Source: Scatosoma sp045656625 (GTDB lineage Bacteria > Bacillota > Clostridia > Christensenellales > Borkfalkiaceae). Taken from it: 8,976 nucleotides of DNA. Within the stretch, counting starts at the first letter, position 1, and each line of letters opens with the position of its first letter. The position numbers and the translations under genes were made by a program. The notes under the pieces are model-generated. The model searched no databases, was not told the origin of the DNA, and saw nothing but the letters and a program-made list of their open reading frames with translations. The stretch covers positions 1 through 8,976 of the forward strand of contig JAZORL010000008.1 of assembly GCA_045656625.1 (NCBI GenBank), written 5' to 3'. Of the stretch, positions 5,267 to 8,976 are shown piece by piece.

Positions 5267-7297
5267 TTACATTTCAATCTCAAAGAACGCCGCGCACTTG
5301 GTTTGGTCAAACTGCACGCACAATTCTTTCCCAGCCACTTCATACGTCGTCTTCGAGTTGCTCGGGTATGCGAGTTTCGCACGCTTAATTCCTTCGGGAA
5401 TCGTCACGGACACCTTCGTATCCCCCTTTAAGCACCATACGGCAAGATAGATTTTTTCGTCCGTCTTAAAGCCCGCCACAACGCTGTCGTCGCCGAAGTT
5501 TGTAAAGCCTTTCGGGAAATAAGGCACCGCCACCTTCTTGGCTTCCGTCAAGGTGTTGTAATAGCTTACCCCTTCGGTGACAAGCGCAAGCTGTTCTTCG
5601 TTCATCTCGTCAATATGGCTCGCCAAATGCATACGCCCCAAGAAACTGTTGATCATATTCACCGCAATGCGTTCCAACGAAACGTCGGGAGTCTTTATAT
5701 CGCTGCCAACGGGGTATGCCCACACCGCCGCCTGCTCGGGCAACACCGCCGCAAGCACGTTCCCTGCAATATAGGGATAATCCAAATAATTGACTTGGTC
5801 GGACGTAGAAAGCAAGGAATAAACGCCGAGCGTTTTGTAGTCCATACGCATACCGCCCGAAGCGCAACCCTCGAAAATCACGTTGGGGTATTTTTCCACC
5901 ATTTCTTGCATCCAATTAAGGAATGCGTCCGCCGCTTCCTGTAAGCCTTCCCCTGCCGTCAAAGCCTTCCAATCCGTGCCGATACCGCAGTCTTGGTTGT
6001 AGTCGCACTTGATATAGTCCGCACCGCAATCTTCCACCATACGACGAATCGTTTCCGACATATAATCCCGCACCTTTTCATTGCGGTAATCCAAGAAATA
6101 CCGACCGTGCACAGCCACTCTGCGCCCGTTTCTTTGGAAGAAACAATCGTCGTCGTAATAATCGAGCATTTCCTTGCAGTTTATCCCGACAACTTCGGGT
6201 TCAATCCAAAGCCCTGCCTTCATGCCCAGCGAACGTAAATAATCGGTGATTGTACGTACCCCAGACGGGAAACGCACCGTACTTTCCTTCCATTGTCCCA
6301 CGAAAGGATACACCCCGACGCTCGGCTCTTCGTTATGCCAACCGCAGTCGATAACGTAATATTCCACCCCCGTTTTGGCGACTTGGGGAGCATATTTTCT
6401 CGTCGTTTCTTCCGTCGGGAAATCCCACGATAAGTGCATATATTCATTAAAGATCGCAGGCAGGTTCGCATCCGCCACGCTCTTGCCTGAAATATAACGA
6501 CGGTATTTCGTCATTTCCGCCACGATGCTATTGATGCTATCGCCAAAGGCAAGCGCAACGGAAAGGGAGCGATAGCTTTCCCCCTTTTGCAATGCCTTGC
6601 TCCAACCGCCAAAGCTTGCGTTCGGCCCGCTTAAATACAAATAGTACTGTTGAAGCGATACGTCCCCGATTTCATAGTACCAAGAGGAGTTGCTTTCGAT
6701 TTGGAACATGATAAACGCACCCGTTTTCTTGTTCTCAATAATCCCTTGAGGGAGTTCTTCCTTCGTCGACCAGCTCCCCACGTTCGCAAACGAGATACGT
6801 TTTTGGCTTTGCGTATTCGCACGGAAAAGCCCCCAATCACGGAAAGAACGACGACGGGGTTGACACTCCGCATGATGGCTTTGCTGGAAACGGGTAAAAT
6901 ACAAATCATCCGCATCGTCAATAGAGCCAAGCCCCAAGCCAAAGAATGCGGAAACCTCTTCCAAAATGATTTCCTTTTCGGAAATATTCGTCACTTCCGT
7001 TTGTACGCGCACCGCATTCGTGCCCTCATACGCCGTATAAGTCGTTTTCACACGGACAAGTTCGCTCCGCTCTACGATTTCCAAAACGTTTTCCGTTTGC
7101 ATGTGCGATTCGTACATCAAGCGAGCGCCCTCCGACGATTCCGCCATCTTAATACCAAGATGGGTCTGCTTGTTCTCACCGCATACTTGCACCTGGGCAA
7201 TCGCATTCCCGTTTTCATAAACGACGTTTCCCCATTGGGTCAAAAACAACTTCTCGCCGCGAAGCTCAAAGCGCAAGTTTTTAAATGTAATTTGCAT
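5267..7297 (-). CDS. Glycoside hydrolase family 36, alpha-galactosidase-like, cytoplasmic
   Basis: GH36 enzymes are retaining hydrolases that release terminal alpha-galactose (some alpha-N-acetylgalactosamine) from oligosaccharides such as raffinose or melibiose. The 676 residues show an N-terminal beta-sandwich region to about 270 and then a TIM barrel. NEYMHLSWDF lies at 284-293, YYVIDCGWH at 313-321 and GLWIEPEVVG at 362-371. The nucleophile segment is YIKCDYNQDCG with D432. The second conserved block is EGCASGGMRMD (476-486), and the acid/base candidate is D500 in TSDQVNYLD. The canonical forms are nearer KWDxN, SGGGRxD and SDDTD, so this is a divergent subgroup and specificity is uncertain. 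A small beta domain ends the chain. No signal peptide is seen, so the substrate must be imported, but no sugar transporter is adjacent. AAAGGAG lies 6 nt before the ATG. No clear promoter is seen in the 73-nt gap, which suggests cotranscription with the DUF1653 gene. Confidence 0.92.
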   Translation of the reverse strand: MQITFKNLRFELRGEKLFLTQWGNVVYENGNAIAQVQVCGENKQTHLGIKMAESSEGARLMYESHMQTENVLEIVERSELVRVKTTYTAYEGTNAVRVQTEVTNISEKEIILEEVSAFFGLGLGSIDDADDLYFTRFQQSHHAECQPRRRSFRDWGLFRANTQSQKRISFANVGSWSTKEELPQGIIENKKTGAFIMFQIESNSSWYYEIGDVSLQQYYLYLSGPNASFGGWSKALQKGESYRSLSVALAFGDSINSIVAEMTKYRRYISGKSVADANLPAIFNEYMHLSWDFPTEETTRKYAPQVAKTGVEYYVIDCGWHNEEPSVGVYPFVGQWKESTVRFPSGVRTITDYLRSLGMKAGLWIEPEVVGINCKEMLDYYDDDCFFQRNGRRVAVHGRYFLDYRNEKVRDYMSETIRRMVEDCGADYIKCDYNQDCGIGTDWKALTAGEGLQEAADAFLNWMQEMVEKYPNVIFEGCASGGMRMDYKTLGVYSLLSTSDQVNYLDYPYIAGNVLAAVLPEQAAVWAYPVGSDIKTPDVSLERIAVNMINSFLGRMHLASHIDEMNEEQLALVTEGVSYYNTLTEAKKVAVPYFPKGFTNFGDDSVVAGFKTDEKIYLAVWCLKGDTKVSVTIPEGIKRAKLAYPSNSKTTYEVAGKELCVQFDQTKCAAFFEIEM

Positions 7298-7370
7298 AAT
7301 TTTCTCCTTTCAACGCATACCTGCCACCCTGTTTTCCAAAAAAGCGGCATATTTGTGATACTTTCTTTTT

Positions 7371-7583
7371 TTATTCAATAAGCGTGAATCTTTGATAGAT
7401 TTTTCCGTCACGCTCCACTTTCTCGTTCCACATCGAAAGGGGGCGCACCCACACTTCCCTTTCGCCGTACAAAGCACGGTAAACGACGAGCGGTTCGCAC
7501 GTTTCCGAATGTTTCGCCAAATACAACACTTCATATTCATTTCCCTTGAAATGTTTGTACTTGCCGATTTTCACTTCTTCCAT
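7371..7583 (-). CDS. DUF1653 family protein
   Basis: The 70-residue product reads as an almost bare DUF1653 domain: KYKHFKGNEYEVLYLAKHSE, then VVYRALYG, then VWVRPLSMW. This is a small, widespread bacterial family of unknown function. It has no signal peptide, membrane segment or cysteine cluster (one Cys only). I chose the ATG at 7583 because GAAGGCGGG lies about 8 nt upstream and the domain begins right after; the frame stays open for 29 further codons, but those would place the start upstream of the predicted promoter. It is the first gene of a likely two-gene unit with the GH36 gene 73 nt downstream. The pairing with a glycosidase may be incidental. Confidence 0.88.
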   Translation of the reverse strand: MEEVKIGKYKHFKGNEYEVLYLAKHSETCEPLVVYRALYGEREVWVRPLSMWNEKVERDGKIYQRFTLIE

Positions 7584-7614
7584 CTTTGTGCCCGCCTTCA
7601 TTTTCACTGCTAAC

Positions 7615-7643
7615 AGTTTACCATATTTTATCATGAAATGCAA
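7615..7643 (-). promoter_or_regulatory. Candidate promoter of the DUF1653-GH36 unit
   Basis: On the minus strand, TTGCAT (7638-7643), a 17-bp spacer ending TGG, and TAAACT (7615-7620). The hexamers are weak, but the TGG before the -10 resembles an extended -10 element. The predicted start is about 25 nt before the DUF1653 ATG. Confidence 0.5.
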
Positions 7644-7649
7644 TACCCC

Positions 7650-7671
7650 TTTGAAAAGTTTTTCTTTCAAA
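7650..7671. repeat. Inverted repeat in the divergent intergenic region
   Basis: TTTGAAA (7650-7656) and TTTCAAA (7665-7671) are perfect inverted 7-bp arms with an 8-nt gap. They directly abut the palindrome at 7672. In AT-rich DNA this could be chance, and no function is assigned. Confidence 0.4.
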
Positions 7672-7692
7672 TTTTATCCTAATAGGATAAAA
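7672..7692. promoter_or_regulatory. Operator-like palindrome, TTTTATCCTA-A-TAGGATAAAA
   Basis: Two perfect 10-bp arms surround a single central base. The palindrome lies between divergent genes, just upstream of the -35 position of the permease promoter and about 29 bp upstream of the -35 box of the DUF1653 unit. Size, symmetry and place fit a dimeric transcription regulator. I do not recognise it as a standard Fur, Rex, CodY or PerR box. No T run follows on either strand, which argues against a terminator. Confidence 0.55.
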
Positions 7693-7696
7693 AGAG

Positions 7697-7725
7697 TAGC
7701 TTTTTTTCAAAAATCGTATTATAAT
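7697..7725 (+). promoter_or_regulatory. Candidate promoter of the permease gene
   Basis: A perfect TATAAT (7720-7725) lies about 35 nt before the ATG. The -35 hexamer at 17-bp spacing (TAGCTT) is poor, which is what an activator-dependent promoter would look like. The palindrome at 7672-7692 ends 4 bp upstream. Confidence 0.5.
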
Positions 7726-7760
7726 AATTTTCGTTGTGAATTTATAAAGGAGCAAAACAA

Positions 7761-8912
7761 ATGGCAACGCTTGCACGCAAACCTATACATTTTCATCACG
7801 CCATAGATCACGCGCTTTCTTTTATCAAGAAAAACGCTGTGCTTTGCATTGCGTTGCTCGCCGCGCTTGTGACGTCCATTATCGTACCGCCCGACAAGGC
7901 GTATTTGGATTACTTCGATTTCAAAACACTCACTTGCCTTTTTTGCGTTTTGGCGGTGGTATGCGCCTTCAAAAATATTCGTTTCTTCTTTGCGTTGGCG
8001 CAAAAAATCGTGCGTATTTTCAAGACCACGAGGGCAAGCATTCTCGCCCTTTGCTACGTGACCTTCATCGGCTCGATGCTGATTGCCAACGATATGGCGC
8101 TTTTAACCTTTCTCCCCCTTGGATATTTCGTGTTATCCTCTACGGGCAAGAAAAAATACATGGCGTTCACCTTTATCATGCAAAACATTGCGGCAAACCT
8201 CGGCGGTATGCTCACCCCCTTTGGCAATCCGCAAAATTTGTATCTTTACACCAAGTTCCGTATCCCCACGGGAGATTTCGTCTTGACCATGCTCCCCCCG
8301 TTTTTAATTTCGGTGACCCTTATCACCCTTTCCTGTTTTCTCTTTGTGAAAAAGGAAAACTTGGAAATCGGGGAAGAAAAAATCACTCTTCCCAAAGCTC
8401 GAACGGCTATTTACGGACTTTTATTTGCCCTTTCCATTATTATCGTCTTTCGTTGGATTCCCTATTGGACGGGGCTGATCGTAATCCCTATCGCCCTTCT
8501 GATTATGGATAGAAAAGCACTCGCGCAGGTGGATTACGGACTGCTTTTCACCTTTGTTGCGTTCTTTATTTTCTCGGGCAATATGGCAAGAATCCCTGCC
8601 ATTCAAAACGCCTTCGAATACTTAATGGAAAAGAATGCTTTGCTCGTTTCCACCATGTCCTGCCAAGTGATTAGCAACGTGCCCTCGGCAATCCTGCTTT
8701 CGCAATTTACGGGCGATTATCACGCGCTGCTGCTCGGCGTAAACATCGGCGGCTGCGGCACGCTTATCTCTTCCCTTGCAAGCTTGATTACTTTCCGTGA
8801 GTTTACCAAGCACGAACCCCAAGGCACAAAGAAATATTTACTTCTTTTCTCGGCGTTTAACTTCGCCTTCCTCTTGATTTTGCTCGGTGCTTGCGCCCTG
8901 CTTCTTCTCTAA
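7761..8912 (+). CDS. Ion transporter superfamily permease (citrate/SLC13/ArsB-like)
   Basis: This is a 383-residue inner-membrane protein with roughly ten hydrophobic segments (first clear one about 25-43, last about 361-383). Family marks are AND-MALLTF at 109-117, GGMLTPFGNPQN at 148-159 in the first half, and SNVPSA (305-310) with VNIGGCGTLISSLAS (327-341) in the second half. These are the paired re-entrant-loop motifs of the ion transporter superfamily, which includes citrate and dicarboxylate carriers, NhaD and ArsB. The substrate (organic anion, arsenite or Na+/H+) cannot be told from sequence; no ars genes or arsenic regulator lie nearby. The length is slightly short for the family but both halves are intact. 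AAAGGAG (7746-7752) lies 8 nt before the ATG. It is a single-gene unit divergent from the DUF1653 gene, with a palindrome between them that may control it. Confidence 0.88.
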   Translation: MATLARKPIHFHHAIDHALSFIKKNAVLCIALLAALVTSIIVPPDKAYLDYFDFKTLTCLFCVLAVVCAFKNIRFFFALAQKIVRIFKTTRASILALCYVTFIGSMLIANDMALLTFLPLGYFVLSSTGKKKYMAFTFIMQNIAANLGGMLTPFGNPQNLYLYTKFRIPTGDFVLTMLPPFLISVTLITLSCFLFVKKENLEIGEEKITLPKARTAIYGLLFALSIIIVFRWIPYWTGLIVIPIALLIMDRKALAQVDYGLLFTFVAFFIFSGNMARIPAIQNAFEYLMEKNALLVSTMSCQVISNVPSAILLSQFTGDYHALLLGVNIGGCGTLISSLASLITFREFTKHEPQGTKKYLLLFSAFNFAFLLILLGACALLLL

Positions 8913-8920
8913 AAAACGTT

Positions 8921-8976
8921 AAAAACCCACGGTTGGCAAAAATGGCTACGGGGGGTTTTTTTTTTTTTTTTTTTTT
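8921..8976 (+). terminator. Probable terminator of the permease gene, ending in 21 T
   Basis: AAAAACCC (8921-8928) can pair with GGGTTTTT (8953-8960) around a loop of about 24 nt, followed by an unbroken T run at 8956-8976 to the window end. It begins 8 bp after the stop codon. The large loop makes it imperfect, and the exceptional length of the T run may be a sequence-end artefact. Confidence 0.55.

Noticed and set aside
6650..7381. Plus-strand frame of 243 codons opposite the GH36 gene
   Set aside because: It is antisense to an intact GH36 enzyme with clear motifs, and has no ribosome binding site or recognisable domain.
7844..8512. Plus-strand frame of 222 codons inside the permease gene
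   Set aside because: It is an out-of-frame shadow; the permease frame has a strong ribosome binding site, membrane segments and family motifs throughout.

Overview
The window reads as ordinary chromosomal DNA from a low-to-mid-GC Firmicute, most likely an uncultured anaerobic clostridial lineage. This rests on textbook sigma-A promoters with 17-bp spacers, strong AAGGAG ribosome binding sites, a tRNA with an encoded CCA end, and the gene content: a PflX-type radical SAM protein, a shortened QueG-like iron-sulfur protein, an ABC-F ATPase and a cytoplasmic GH36 galactosidase. No rRNA is present and the genus cannot be set from the sequence.

Layout. Positions 1-832 (minus) hold the N-terminal 277 codons of metK, cut by the window edge. 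It has its own consensus promoter (930-958) and a leader of about 90 nt with inverted repeats. Positions 989-1332 carry tRNA-Ser(UGA) on the minus strand with promoter and terminator, followed by an odd stretch of about 170 bp in which the last 17 nt of the tRNA plus 14 nt of downstream sequence are repeated exactly. Positions 1439-3325 (minus) encode a YdiF/Uup-type ABC-F ATPase. At 3373-3519 (plus) lies a possible 48-residue protein of unknown function. Positions 3497-4375 (minus) encode the PflX-type radical SAM protein. It is divergent from a plus-strand gene for a two-[4Fe-4S]-cluster protein (4519-5187). A bidirectional terminator (5204-5235) separates that gene from a convergent GH36 alpha-galactosidase-like gene (5267-7297, minus), which is probably cotranscribed with a small upstream DUF1653 gene (7371-7583, minus). 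Divergent from these is an ion-transporter-superfamily permease (7761-8912, plus). The intergenic region between the divergent genes contains a 10+10 bp palindrome. The window closes with a hairpin and 21 consecutive T.

The genes look like separate, short transcription units: methyl-donor synthesis, translation (tRNA, ABC-F), redox and radical chemistry, sugar hydrolysis, and transport. They do not form one recognisable multi-gene system, and I found no convincing new defence, mobile or biosynthetic system. The items most worth following up are the tRNA-Ser 3'-end repeat, the close match between the metK and iron-sulfur gene promoters, the metK leader, the probable leaderless start of the radical SAM gene, the palindrome upstream of the permease, and the small ORF at 3373.
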